64,000 bases of DNA, from contig BGKB01000168.1 in the NCBI GenBank assembly GCA_003116975.1, positions 1 through 64,000 on the forward strand, in the 5' to 3' direction. Positions 54,312-63,916 of this stretch are shown piece after piece. The stretch comes from Aurantiochytrium sp. KH105. Lineage: Eukaryota > Sar > Bigyra > Thraustochytrida > Thraustochytriidae. Position 1 is the first letter of the stretch; the number at the start of each line of letters is the position of its first letter. Both the position numbers and the translations under genes were made by a program. The notes beneath the pieces are model-generated. The model was given only the letters and a program-made list of their open reading frames with translations, searched no databases and had not been told where the DNA came from.

Positions 54312-55370
54312 TTATTCTTGAAGAGCAAACATAATGTTTGCACAGTTGTACCTAATCTTTGGACAGTTCACATCCGAACAAATGAACCAAGCTTGTCCGT
54401 TTTTGGTGTTGTAGTTAAAAAACTGGTTGTTTGACTTGTGTTTCTTGTTGGAGATCCAAGGACATTTCGTGTGGAGTATCACGCACTGCAACATGATTCC
54501 AGATTGTCTTGTTGATGATATGGTTGCCTCGGGACTGCACACAAGCTTGATGTAATGCTCTATGAATCCCTGTGGAATTAAATCCGATGCAATTGCGATG
54601 CTTTCAATGCCTCCCTCGGTGCGCTTCCTTTTTAGGCTTGCGGTGGTGTTGAATTTATGAATTGGCGTTTCCTCTAAAGGAATTGCTTGAACGAGAGATT
54701 TCAACAATACCTTTTTATCGAAAGAGACGGGTGCTGAATTGTTCGCAGGGGTGAGTGCTGTTTTGGGATTTTTGCCAACCTTGATGGACCATGGGAGCCT
54801 GAAGCATCTATTTTTAGTGTAAATGCGCATGTCAACACAATCCTGGGCGAGTCGTTGGTCCTTGTATGTGCCAATTGCATGCTCAACAAAGCGTTTGACT
54901 TGTTCAACATTCTCCACAAAATGTTGCAAGATGAAGTGAAATGAGACCTTTGATTCAAAGGATGCATGCAGCAGGAGACCTTGTGCTTCTTCCTTTAAAT
55001 CGAAGCTATTCTTCGCCATTTGCAAACAGTGTTGATAGAAATCATTCGCAAAGGACATCACTTTCTCCCGTTCTCGTTCATCTTCAGAGGCAAAGTCAAT
55101 GTCGATGAATATCTTGCTCGGATTATTGAATTGGATCACCTCGTAAACACTTGGAAGTGATCCCTTACCACGCTTTATCCACCTTGTGTAGAGAACGTTG
55201 CAGAAGTGATCATACCCACATGCAAAAAAGGTCTTTGCACCTTTCCTCGAAACTCTGAGATCCTTGGCGAAAATTGGTTTCCCTGTCTCGAGGCACTGCG
55301 CGAGTTCGCTCACCCCCGATTCATAGATCGGGATCGGAAAGAATGCTGTGCCTGCGTATTTGTCTTGCAT
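54312..55370 (-). CDS. AEP/PrimPol-type DNA primase
   Basis: A 352-residue archaeo-eukaryotic primase of the PrimPol/herpes UL52-like branch. Catalytic DxD is in KIFIDIDFA (about 90-93). The SxH-like motif is KVSFHFIL (about 145). The third motif region is DMRIYTKNRCFRLPWSIKVG (about 180-198), with the basic residues typical of the family. A C-terminal Cys/His zinc site (CVILHTKCPW with WFICSDVNCP, about 295-335) matches the UL52-type zinc finger. It is complete but lacks a fused helicase, so the separate PIF1-like protein may serve. It would prime replication of the element. Confidence 0.9.
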   Translation of the reverse strand: MQDKYAGTAFFPIPIYESGVSELAQCLETGKPIFAKDLRVSRKGAKTFFACGYDHFCNVLYTRWIKRGKGSLPSVYEVIQFNNPSKIFIDIDFASEDEREREKVMSFANDFYQHCLQMAKNSFDLKEEAQGLLLHASFESKVSFHFILQHFVENVEQVKRFVEHAIGTYKDQRLAQDCVDMRIYTKNRCFRLPWSIKVGKNPKTALTPANNSAPVSFDKKVLLKSLVQAIPLEETPIHKFNTTASLKRKRTEGGIESIAIASDLIPQGFIEHYIKLVCSPEATISSTRQSGIMLQCVILHTKCPWISNKKHKSNNQFFNYNTKNGQAWFICSDVNCPKIRYNCANIMFALQE

Positions 55371-55461
55371 TTTGTTTTTGCTGGCTTGGTTCTGCGCAAG
55401 AAAACTAATAGATATACGTATGCATCTGGAAGAAAATTAAAACGAAATTTAACAAAAGAAA

Positions 55462-56547
55462 ATGTCGGAAACAATTAAAATTTACCATTCTTACTACTAT
55501 GAGGACGTTATCGAGTATGGAAACAAAAAGTATGTTGTTGCCTATGATGTGACCGTGGACAATTTGAAAAATGATTTCCTTTTTGATGTTGAGGATGATA
55601 AGGAGAGAGACATCATCGCCGAATACATGATGCTCCGCCTCAAATACTTTCGTTTGAATGAAGAGGATGAAGAAGTCAAGAAGGTTGTTGTTGATTGTTC
55701 TGACGAGGCTATGCCCATTCGCTATTCCAATGCATACTTTGCGCGTGCCGAAGCACTCATCCAAAATGCCAGGAATCATATTTTCCTTGCACCGTGCGAA
55801 ACAAGCACGATTCATGTCACCGACACAAAGGAATGTCTTAGTAAAATCAAGCATTTTGACCGAAAGACAGCAAAGTCAGAGATTGTACTGGAGTTTGACA
55901 CATTAAGTCTTCCTCGGAATCGAAGAAATGAAATCTATTGTGCCTTATCACGTAAATGCTCACCCTTTCTCAACGTAATCGTTTCCAGCGAGGAAGCAAA
56001 TCAAGCAAACGGAAATGTTGGTTACATCAACGTTGTTGCGTCTAACTCGGTCCCTCTGGTCGAAGGTCCATCCATGCGCAAGTCTGTAACGGTCGACGCT
56101 GTTTCCATTAAGTTTACGCATCATGTCACAAAAATGGTCAGTGATAAATCGATTGACATTATTGTTGTGAATCATTCAATTGAAAATGGGTATGATACCA
56201 ATAACCGTTCCAAGATTGCTGAAGAAATTCAGCACTTGTGTAATCTATTGGTTTCGGGAGTGATTAAAAAGCCACTTATCTTTATTGGGAAAAATACTCC
56301 CGTACTCTCTCGTTTACTCGATGCGGGTGCCTTTGTGGTGTACAAGCAAGAACACGCGCATGAAATTGTTTCAGATCTCTTACTCCGAATTGATGATTCT
56401 CGTGAAATTAATGAGATTGACAACCTCGTGAAAGAATACGATAGTATTTGTCTCAACGACAAAACCGTATCACAAGAACTAGAAGAAGAGTCTGTAGGTA
56501 ATAGTGACGATGGGCAGCAGTCTGTCTTGTTTATGCGCGAAGCGTGA
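55462..56547 (+). CDS. Unknown 361-residue protein
   Basis: Starts at an ATG (MSETIKIYHSYYYEDVIEYG) in an A-rich leader. A soluble, mixed alpha/beta protein with an acidic stretch (LNEEDEEVKKVVVDCSDEA) and an acidic, Ser-rich C-terminus (QELEEESVGNSDDGQQSV). No catalytic motif recognised. Its 3' end overlaps the small acylated-type gene at 56510. It is divergent from the primase across a 91-base gap. Confidence 0.78.
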   Translation: MSETIKIYHSYYYEDVIEYGNKKYVVAYDVTVDNLKNDFLFDVEDDKERDIIAEYMMLRLKYFRLNEEDEEVKKVVVDCSDEAMPIRYSNAYFARAEALIQNARNHIFLAPCETSTIHVTDTKECLSKIKHFDRKTAKSEIVLEFDTLSLPRNRRNEIYCALSRKCSPFLNVIVSSEEANQANGNVGYINVVASNSVPLVEGPSMRKSVTVDAVSIKFTHHVTKMVSDKSIDIIVVNHSIENGYDTNNRSKIAEEIQHLCNLLVSGVIKKPLIFIGKNTPVLSRLLDAGAFVVYKQEHAHEIVSDLLLRIDDSREINEIDNLVKEYDSICLNDKTVSQELEEESVGNSDDGQQSVLFMREA

Positions 56548-56689
56548 GAAAGCGATTGGCGGTGATGCGAAGGTTTACCCAGATTTGAAATCGGACTATC
56601 CATCGGTGACGACAACTACGAGCGCGGGTTTCAAGACGAAAAAAGTTGATTATGGTTCATGCGATAATTATAAATTCGTAATGCTCTAA
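56510..56689 (+). CDS. 59-residue protein with myristoylation/palmitoylation-type N-terminus
   Basis: The frame starts MGSSLSCLCAKREK. Gly2 followed by Ser at position 6 fits the N-myristoylation consensus, and Cys8 and Cys10 are well placed for palmitoylation. A basic cluster (KREK) follows, then a polar tail with Tyr. This layout matches small membrane-anchored adaptor or matrix proteins; the herpesvirus UL11 type is an analogy only. It overlaps the end of the previous gene by 38 bases in another frame, which explains how it could be missed. No homologue is known to me. Confidence 0.65.
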   Translation: MGSSLSCLCAKREKAIGGDAKVYPDLKSDYPSVTTTTSAGFKTKKVDYGSCDNYKFVML

Positions 56690-56720
56690 ATAATTAATAT
56701 AAAATACTACTTTTTTACTC

Positions 56721-59700
56721 CTAAGCACTTCCCGTTGGTGGTATTTGCACATTTACATAATACGCAACTGCCGACATTAAATTGCACGCATGGCAAATAA
56801 TCGCCATGTAGTGTTTGCTCCCTAATTTAACAGTAAAGTTGAGAAAAGGAATGTTCGTCTCGGCAAGAACGTCGAATAAAGAACCAACGACGATGTGGAT
56901 GAGAACGAATGTGATACTTAGGGTAGCAACGAGACTGGCCCCAGCCATTGCGACAGAACTCAGTTGTGCTTTCTCTTGTGTTTTTTCACCGACGAGAAGA
57001 CTTCTTAAAATGCGAAAAGCATAGATCTGCTCACCGAGAATACTTGCCGCCCAAACAATTGCGAAAATACAAGTGCATGCGACTGGGACAGCATATACAA
57101 TTATACTCTCGAGCGTTGATTCAATTGGGTATTTGATATTATATTTGTCCACGTATAACAAATTGGTCAATTTCGTCTGCAAAGAGCTCAGGGATGTGAT
57201 CATATCATTGTAATTATCTCGAAATGGAACGAGCTTGTCTAGGAAATTCCCCTCGAGATTTGCAATCGAGCTGAGAGCATCTGCGAATCGATCGAAAAGT
57301 CCGCAGCCTGCATTGTCGAATGCGCTTGTGATATCCCCAATGGCATCATCCGTGAATTCGGAATCGTTAATTTCTGTCAAGGCTTGCGAGGCTTCCGTCT
57401 TCACGTTGTATTCCATATCAACATAAGGAGACTTCCATGTGTATTTAATGATGAATGGAATGGGTATTGCACTAAAAATAAGCGGTTGAAAGTACTGGGC
57501 CTTCCAATCGAGGAGCGTGTAAAGGTGACTTTTCCAATTTCGCCCGAAATCTTTTACAGCTTTCGCAGTGGTGGTTTTCACTTGAGCACCTGTGAGTAAG
57601 TATTTTGTGACTTTGAATCCCCTGATGATTCCTCGAACGACCTTTTGTGGGAGCATAAGAAGCCAATCAATTACAGCAACATTGACAAATACGATGGCGC
57701 CCCCTGCGAGTAGCGTATTACCAACAAATGAAATCAAATAGGCGAACTTTACTGCTTCGTACCCCGCCCCCGTTTCTAACTCTGCAGAGACAAGCTCCTC
57801 GGGCAGGTCTTCGAGAATGCTGGAGAGGAAGCGAGGAAAGTAGATCATGACGACATATAATGCGAATTCGGTAATAATCATCGGAAGTGCAATTCCGATT
57901 GCAATTTTCATGCCAATTTCAAGTCGACTGAGCACACTGTTCGACTTTTTTTGCTGTCTTCGAATCATGAGCAATGTGATTCCGACTGCAGCACTTATTA
58001 CAACGGGGAAGAAAACCCATGCAATTGTTTTCGTCGCATTGACGCTACGCTGTGTTTGACTCAGTCGCAAAAGTTTAAGTCGTCGCTTCAGTCGTTTAAT
58101 TTTGATGCGTGTTTGTGCGAGACGCGGTAATTTCTTGAAGACACGCGATGCAAGTCTATAGATTTTATAACCGGCTTCTGCAAGCTTGCTCATGATGACC
58201 GCTGCAGTGCCAATGAAGGGAATTAGGCTCAATACGAAAAGCGTCGCAAGCACCCCCGTAATTAGACCACACTTGATATCCTCACAATATTTGTCAATGT
58301 AATATGGGTCGTCGAATGCAAGTTCTGTGATAGGTGCACCTGTGGATTGGGACTGCAAAATTTCATCTTCAAGACTGGAGAGTAGGTTTTTTCTCATGCT
58401 ACTTTCGCGCTGTTCAATCCTTTTGCATTTGGTTCGTTTGACGACACGAATTCTCGGGATATTTCCCCAAATGTATTCGTGTGGGTAGTCACTGGCAATA
58501 CAGTCGCGTAAATTATAAAAGGATGACTGTGAAACGGCTTGAAGTCTCATCTCAATTAAGGCCTCATCAATTTCTTGGATCCCTTGTTCGTACGAGCTGA
58601 CACCATCCACTGACAAACTGACGGACAAAGGACGCACACATGGGTTGATTGCTTGCACAATTCCAGCGAGCTCACTGTACGTTTCGCCCAAAGAAATGTC
58701 AACAGAATCAACAAGGTCAAGAACATTCCCTGTGACATCAACGGGCTCGAGGCTGATCTCCAACCACTGATGAGTGTATGAAATAAATACAAACGGGAGA
58801 GCGGCAACGGAAAGCAGAAGACCGATTTTGTACATGATGTTGGGGATAAAATAGAGAACATCCACGACTTTATAATGTGATATCGCAAAAGCAAGTGTCG
58901 AGCTCACGAGCAGAATTGCACAAAGTAACATGACTGAGTATGCATCTTCCGCAGGTGAAACATCTCCCATCCGCGATAGATTTGAGATGGTCAGGCACAA
59001 TAGAGTTGGCAAAGAGTACGTGTGATTTTTGTAGAATAAAACTACATAAGCCGCAACCAACATCAATAGGCCAACAGACACATTGCGAACGTACTGATCA
59101 TCGAAGAACAATAGAGCATTCATGAACACAGTGTAGCCTTCTGATGCGTACACGTTTGTAACGTCAAGTACAGCGTCTTCTCCCAATCCTTCTTGAATTG
59201 AACTTGCAGATGCATTGAATCGCAAACTCGCCAATTGCTTTATTCTTCTTTCTGATTCTGTAATGATATTGTTCACATCGTAATTTTGCAGATACAATGA
59301 GTAAGCGTTTATGAGAAGCACCACAACCATGATTGCACGTCCGAAAATGGTCCGTATGAAATGATTTACAGTTTCCTTTTGAACGTCCGGGAGGTCGGAG
59401 AGGACAATCGCAACAGCGTAAATTAGCGAGGCTGCAAAACAAAAACACTTGGCTGCCATGAAGAGTTTGGAGAAAACCTCTCCAAAGAGGTTTGTCTCCA
59501 AGAGGGAGAGCGCCAAATCATAGGCGACGGAACTCTCTTCGGTGATTCCCGTGTCGATTATTTCCAAATCTTGCAATGAAGTTGTTGCCACATCGAAGAG
59601 GGTTCGCAGTTCCGAGAATAAAATACTAGGGTCTTCAACCAATTCGCTCGATGAGACGAAACAGAGGCCGGTGAAGAAAAGCACTCGGGGAAGACTGTTC

Positions 59701-59957
59701 GATTGGTCAGTACCCCTGATTGAGACCTCGAACAAACTGTCCTCTTCAAAGGGGGAACTAATTGTCATGAACATAACAATCACTGATGCTAAGACATGAA
59801 CCATGTCATTTGCAACGGACACAACATCGTCTAGGTTGTCCAGATTCGCATACCGATATCTGTAATCAAGTGCATTGTTTATGAAAATAACAAGAGCTGC
59901 TAGGAACGTGGTGAAATTAAACAATTGTGCAATCGTGGTTTCTGCGAGTTTTTTCAT
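56721..59957 (-). CDS. Large polytopic membrane protein (~1,078 aa)
   Basis: The ATG at 59957 (MKKLAETTIAQLFNFTTFL) is preferred over an upstream TTG. It has many hydrophobic helices, roughly a dozen or more. Examples are LAALVIFINNAL, VLASVIVMFMTI, AIMVVVLLINAYSLYL, VGLLMLVAAYVVLFY, TIAWVFFPVVISAAVGITLL, SFVGNTLLAGGAIVFVNVAVI and LVATLSITFVLIHIVVG. Between them lie extended loops with Cys (NPCVRPLSVS, YYIDKYCEDIKCG, NAGCGLFDRF) and a highly basic segment RIKIKRLKRRLKLLRL (about 640). It matches no transporter signature I know. Size and neighbours suggest an envelope or membrane-remodelling protein, which is inference only. Confidence 0.8.
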   Translation of the reverse strand: MKKLAETTIAQLFNFTTFLAALVIFINNALDYRYRYANLDNLDDVVSVANDMVHVLASVIVMFMTISSPFEEDSLFEVSIRGTDQSNSLPRVLFFTGLCFVSSSELVEDPSILFSELRTLFDVATTSLQDLEIIDTGITEESSVAYDLALSLLETNLFGEVFSKLFMAAKCFCFAASLIYAVAIVLSDLPDVQKETVNHFIRTIFGRAIMVVVLLINAYSLYLQNYDVNNIITESERRIKQLASLRFNASASSIQEGLGEDAVLDVTNVYASEGYTVFMNALLFFDDQYVRNVSVGLLMLVAAYVVLFYKNHTYSLPTLLCLTISNLSRMGDVSPAEDAYSVMLLCAILLVSSTLAFAISHYKVVDVLYFIPNIMYKIGLLLSVAALPFVFISYTHQWLEISLEPVDVTGNVLDLVDSVDISLGETYSELAGIVQAINPCVRPLSVSLSVDGVSSYEQGIQEIDEALIEMRLQAVSQSSFYNLRDCIASDYPHEYIWGNIPRIRVVKRTKCKRIEQRESSMRKNLLSSLEDEILQSQSTGAPITELAFDDPYYIDKYCEDIKCGLITGVLATLFVLSLIPFIGTAAVIMSKLAEAGYKIYRLASRVFKKLPRLAQTRIKIKRLKRRLKLLRLSQTQRSVNATKTIAWVFFPVVISAAVGITLLMIRRQQKKSNSVLSRLEIGMKIAIGIALPMIITEFALYVVMIYFPRFLSSILEDLPEELVSAELETGAGYEAVKFAYLISFVGNTLLAGGAIVFVNVAVIDWLLMLPQKVVRGIIRGFKVTKYLLTGAQVKTTTAKAVKDFGRNWKSHLYTLLDWKAQYFQPLIFSAIPIPFIIKYTWKSPYVDMEYNVKTEASQALTEINDSEFTDDAIGDITSAFDNAGCGLFDRFADALSSIANLEGNFLDKLVPFRDNYNDMITSLSSLQTKLTNLLYVDKYNIKYPIESTLESIIVYAVPVACTCIFAIVWAASILGEQIYAFRILRSLLVGEKTQEKAQLSSVAMAGASLVATLSITFVLIHIVVGSLFDVLAETNIPFLNFTVKLGSKHYMAIICHACNLMSAVAYYVNVQIPPTGSA

Positions 59958-60053
59958 GCTTGTATGGAAGGAAGTCAACAACTTTCACAAAAAGTATTAA
60001 TTTATTGTGGTTATATATAAATGAAATTGGTAATGGTGTGCAATTGGATTCTC

Positions 60054-60263
60054 TCAAACAATCCATACGCTCTCCTTGCTCTGATCATCATCGTCGTCAA
60101 TTACAGTTTCATTGGTGCTCCCACCACAGCACTGATTAACACAACATGCGAATGGAAACGTAATGATTCGAATGAAAATGTACATGTATTGTAAAATACA
60201 AGTCCCTATGGCGACACCGAGCCCTACAACGAGCATACCAACCATTGTGAAGATTTCTACCAT
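60054..60263 (-). CDS. 69-residue membrane protein with Cys cluster and acidic tail
   Basis: Starts at an ATG (MVEIFTMVGMLVVGLGVAIGT). A hydrophobic N-terminal half is followed by CCVNQCCGGS, a cluster suited to acylation or disulfides, and an acidic tail (VIDDDDDQSKESVWIV). It sits between the large polytopic protein and another membrane protein on the same strand, so it is probably part of the same envelope set. Confidence 0.68.
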   Translation of the reverse strand: MVEIFTMVGMLVVGLGVAIGTCILQYMYIFIRIITFPFACCVNQCCGGSTNETVIDDDDDQSKESVWIV

Positions 60264-60296
60264 ATTTGCTTTTAATTAAATGAATCTTTCGTTATT

Positions 60297-61136
60297 CTAA
60301 TTTACTTTGCCTAAACGCACAAATATTCTTTTCATAAAAACAATGATCATGTATCCAACATCTGAGTTCAGCAGGATGAGTTGAATATCCCATAAAACCA
60401 AGAGGGTGAAAATAGCAATCGATCGATTTTCTTCAATCCACACGAGAATTGATTTTGACCTATTCTTAAAACTAACCTGTACACCTTGTTCATATCCAAT
60501 ATCATCCTGGGTAATGACAATTTCGCTGGCCAAGTACGACAAAATGCAATTGTCAAATTCCAGTTCGTCAGCGTCGTCTACAACGAAGCCCAAGCATTTG
60601 GGCATTGCATTGCAGACTTCCACAGAAGCCTTCTCTCCACGCAATATGCAGTGTTTGGTGGGAATCAGTTCGTCCCGGTCGATACGCTTATTTGTATACT
60701 TTGTTTGGTCGCCATACAATTTGCTTATAATCCAGCCTTTCCTGTTGTTTGGGATTTTTTCGTAATACAATGACCCATTGGTCGACACAAGCATTTCACC
60801 AATGTATCCCGTGAAATACTGATCATCCGGTTTTGACCTCATGAGTACCCATGACAATTTTGCATCTTCGTCAAACAAAAAGCCCTGATACTCGTCAACA
60901 AAACGATAAGTGTGTAAAATTTCCTCAAGGGTCTGATTCTGATACTCTGGTACATATATGGATGGTTTGTAGGCCGCGAGTTGAAATCTATCCTCGTCTA
61001 CGTAGCGCCGAAGCATGTCAACATTCGGAATGATATTTTCAGGATATTCTCGGTAAAAGTCACCCCACGCAGCGCTGACAATTTCCACTGATGATACAAT
61101 AACGGTTGCAACAAGAAACAATGTTGAGAAGAACAT
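60297..61136 (-). CDS. Predicted type I-like membrane glycoprotein (279 aa)
   Basis: A signal peptide (MFFSTLFLVATVIVSSVEIVSA) leads to an ectodomain of about 205 residues with four Cys (KHCILRG, EVCNAMPKCLGF, DNCILSY) and N-glycosylation sequons (NQT, NGS and NRS). Two hydrophobic C-terminal segments (SIAIFTLLVLWDIQLILL and VGYMIIVFMKRIFV) end near the C-terminus. The CNAMPKCLGFVVDD segment resembles a PAN-type Cys spacing. Family unknown. Confidence 0.75.
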   Translation of the reverse strand: MFFSTLFLVATVIVSSVEIVSAAWGDFYREYPENIIPNVDMLRRYVDEDRFQLAAYKPSIYVPEYQNQTLEEILHTYRFVDEYQGFLFDEDAKLSWVLMRSKPDDQYFTGYIGEMLVSTNGSLYYEKIPNNRKGWIISKLYGDQTKYTNKRIDRDELIPTKHCILRGEKASVEVCNAMPKCLGFVVDDADELEFDNCILSYLASEIVITQDDIGYEQGVQVSFKNRSKSILVWIEENRSIAIFTLLVLWDIQLILLNSDVGYMIIVFMKRIFVRLGKVN

Positions 61137-61196
61137 CGCTAGGTGGTTCTTTCTTACTTCATCGCTTAAAATATTTGAATGTTTTCAAATATGATT

Positions 61197-62237
61197 TCAT
61201 TCCGTCTTGTTTAAGATGTTGATGAAGAATCGGTTCACGAAATCCATGTTGATCTCACCTGTGCTTGCATCGATAATAGATTCCCGTGAATCAATGCCAA
61301 ATCGCCACTTAAATGTATCACAATCAATAGGTATACACGCAATCATGTAGTCGTTGACAAGCCCATTTTCCTGCGATTCGTAGTCGTCCGTTGCACACCC
61401 GGTCATAAACAGACTGAATTTTTCGGCCCGATCAACAGCCGTAATGTATGTCTCAAAATGGGCAGCCAAACGAAGAGGAATCTCGATAGTTTCACCAAAC
61501 CGAATCGTGTAATTGTAAAATGCATCCGGTACTGTCTGTGCGTAAAGTAAACGATAGGTGGCTTTATCCCATACACGGTTGCCTGCAGAAACACGAACAA
61601 CATCCCAACCTGGGCCATAATCTCGCGTTTTCGATCTATTGCATTGTGCACCTTGGGGGAGATAAGTAAATTTTTGATTGTGCATTTGTGTCCGTTCCAT
61701 TTTTGCACTGGTTGTGTTATATCCATCAATGATGCTTCTGGTGTTGGCAATCTTGATGTAAATAAGTTGGTGTTGGATATTCGAATTGCGTCTTCTGCTC
61801 ACCCCATCAACGACAGCATATGCTCCCGAATAAATGTTTCCTTGTGCCGAGCTAAAGGATTTCCACCCCAGGTCATCTCGATTGATGTCGATTCCCATGA
61901 GACGAACGCGGTGCTCTGCGAGATTACAGAGGTTGAGTGTGCCACTTGCCACACAGGTTCTCAATTGTTTTCTGGCAGCGGATTGTTCTTCGCTTTCCTT
62001 TGGTCGTATTGTAAATTGTCTACTGAACATGGCGTCGTAGGTCTCGCGACTTAGGGGGTATCGATATGGGTAGGTAAACGAAAAGTCACCACGTGTCTCA
62101 TGATCGGAATCTCCGGAGTCAATTCCACGCAAGATTGTATCTTTATAAATATCACTCACATTGGTCGCAAAGAGTGAGTTTGACTTGACGACATTTCTTA
62201 CATTGGGATGGTCCGAAAAATTATACCCCCCAAACAT
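61197..62237 (-). CDS. Unknown 346-residue soluble protein
   Basis: Starts at an ATG (MFGGYNFSDHPNVRNVV). Globular, beta-rich-looking, without signal peptide or membrane segment. Landmarks are LMGIDINRDDLGWKSF near 112, YTIRFGETIEIPLRLAAHF near 245 and a C-terminal DFVNRFFINILNKTE. It could be a minor virion or triplex-like structural protein by context, but nothing in the sequence proves it. It is divergent from the 62353 gene across a 115-base gap that contains an AGCAAAACC-like variant and TGTCACAA. Confidence 0.75.
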   Translation of the reverse strand: MFGGYNFSDHPNVRNVVKSNSLFATNVSDIYKDTILRGIDSGDSDHETRGDFSFTYPYRYPLSRETYDAMFSRQFTIRPKESEEQSAARKQLRTCVASGTLNLCNLAEHRVRLMGIDINRDDLGWKSFSSAQGNIYSGAYAVVDGVSRRRNSNIQHQLIYIKIANTRSIIDGYNTTSAKMERTQMHNQKFTYLPQGAQCNRSKTRDYGPGWDVVRVSAGNRVWDKATYRLLYAQTVPDAFYNYTIRFGETIEIPLRLAAHFETYITAVDRAEKFSLFMTGCATDDYESQENGLVNDYMIACIPIDCDTFKWRFGIDSRESIIDASTGEINMDFVNRFFINILNKTE

Positions 62238-62344
62238 GACAACGGTACGGGTGCGCGCGAAAAGACGATATATTAGATAGGTTCTGCGTCTTCGTTTGGG
62301 TTTTGCGAGGACTTCTTCTGTTTCGTCATAAATTTCATTATTTT

Positions 62345-62352
62345 TGTCACAA
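62345..62352 (+). promoter_or_regulatory. TGTCACAA directly before the 62353 start codon
   Basis: The octamer abuts the ATG at 62353, closer than in the 7.8-14.3 kb region. Confidence 0.4.
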
Positions 62353-63825
62353 ATGGAATTTGGGTCACTGGAAATAAAAGAATTTAGGTTCCGCAGAATT
62401 GGCTATGACCATGTGTGGCGCACAGACCCCAAACGTCGAGGCGTTCCTCGGTTGATACATCACATTGAGAAACCCATACGTATCCCGGTATTCTCCCCGC
62501 CCATTCGAAGACGCTGGCGTGGCAGAATCCCGTTGTTCAAGCACCAAACGATGCCAGATGAGGAACCCCTTGCGAATCGGCGCGATGAAATCACCCGTTA
62601 CTTCGAAATAAATCAAGAGAAATTTCAAAATGAAAACGGCCGTGTCAACTGGGGTAAATTTAAAAGGGCAGTCGCCGCGCACATGAACGTTGATATGAAC
62701 GACCTTCCCCAGAACACAAAACTTGGTCAATGGGCAAAAATCAGGTCAAGAACATTTGCGCAAACATACCCGGAACTCAGTACTCAGGACGTGGCGGAAG
62801 AAACGAACAGCAGCTTGCGAGTGGTGCCCGTGCAAGAAGCGAACGCGGGACTCGACGTGGAAAGGTCAACATCAAAACAACATCTACTCGATCCCGAGCT
62901 CGTTGCTACAAGACAACGTTTGACGCATTCAAGATATAACGAACGCGTGATGCCCAGGGCAGAAAGTATCGAAGTGCCCGAAGGAGGAACTGATCCGAGG
63001 AAAGATCTTGAACAGCAAAAACGCAAGATGAAAGTTGCTACTCAGACGGTTGTCGAAGCGATTGCCCGGCAGTATGATCGATACTCATCGAACTTTTTCC
63101 TCAAACATACAGTGCAGGACATGTTTCTTGTCGTTGGTTTGAAGACCTTCATCATGGACACAATGCCGACGATGCTACCATACCTCACCAGGAATGGGAC
63201 TCCTCTCGTTGGATATACTTACAATTCATCCATTAGTGAAGAGGTGTTCAACTTGTGTGCATTCGAACTATTCTCGCGGTACAAAAACAACAGGAACATT
63301 GCTTATGCACGTTGGCATGAAATTTGTATGGAGAACCAAGTTCTTTCACATGCCGCGAATTTACCAATTGGTAAATCAAAGGCAGACGCTGTTGGGGAAT
63401 TATTTGACAATTGTGTCTCGAAATTCCAGAACACCTACGACAGTCAATCGACCATGCAGTTGCTCAACATTTACAGAGGTGTCTTCTGTTATGCATCGCT
63501 ACCAAATTCTGCTTCTTCTAGAAGCAGACTACAGGCCATCCTTCTCATGACGTCAATTTGCGAGCATCCGCACACATTGTATCCGCTTCATTTCCTGAAG
63601 ATTATCGGACCTTTTAGTATGTTTGACAATACGTACCTTGGAGAATACCTGAAAAGGCAAGTATACGACGTCTTGCGTAAATTCGATGCTCTATCGTCTT
63701 CAAGTATGAACATCCCATCATTCCTTACATTCGGTGAGGACGATAAAAGGAAAAAAGAACAAATGCGACAAATCATTCAAGCGGTTGTTGAGGCATTTGT
63801 GAATGAAATGCCTGTGCATGCATAA
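62353..63825 (+). CDS. Unknown ~490-residue protein, basic N-terminus and helical C-terminal domain
   Basis: Taken from the ATG at 62353 (MEFGSLEIKEFRFRRIG). The first ~70 residues are Arg/Pro-rich (PIRRRWRGRIPLFKHQ). Next is a region with NGRVNWGKFKRAVAAHM and KLGQWAKIRSRTF (about 95-135), which looks like a small DNA-contact or helical domain. A charged linker leads to a helical C-terminal domain of about 270 residues containing FFLKHTVQDMFLVVGLKTFI. No membrane segment. Possibly a structural or DNA-associated protein. No family is recognised. Confidence 0.77.
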   Translation: MEFGSLEIKEFRFRRIGYDHVWRTDPKRRGVPRLIHHIEKPIRIPVFSPPIRRRWRGRIPLFKHQTMPDEEPLANRRDEITRYFEINQEKFQNENGRVNWGKFKRAVAAHMNVDMNDLPQNTKLGQWAKIRSRTFAQTYPELSTQDVAEETNSSLRVVPVQEANAGLDVERSTSKQHLLDPELVATRQRLTHSRYNERVMPRAESIEVPEGGTDPRKDLEQQKRKMKVATQTVVEAIARQYDRYSSNFFLKHTVQDMFLVVGLKTFIMDTMPTMLPYLTRNGTPLVGYTYNSSISEEVFNLCAFELFSRYKNNRNIAYARWHEICMENQVLSHAANLPIGKSKADAVGELFDNCVSKFQNTYDSQSTMQLLNIYRGVFCYASLPNSASSRSRLQAILLMTSICEHPHTLYPLHFLKIIGPFSMFDNTYLGEYLKRQVYDVLRKFDALSSSSMNIPSFLTFGEDDKRKKEQMRQIIQAVVEAFVNEMPVHA

Positions 63826-63916
63826 ATAAATATATTTCACGTTGAGCAATGAATTAAATTGAATTACTTTGAATAGGTCTTTAATAATTCAAATTAGGCC
63901 TTTTTTCGATATTTCA

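Noticed and set aside
61197-63825. Calling one of the two right-end unknowns a capsid or triplex protein
   Set aside because: Context is suggestive but no sequence motif supports it, so they are left as unknown.
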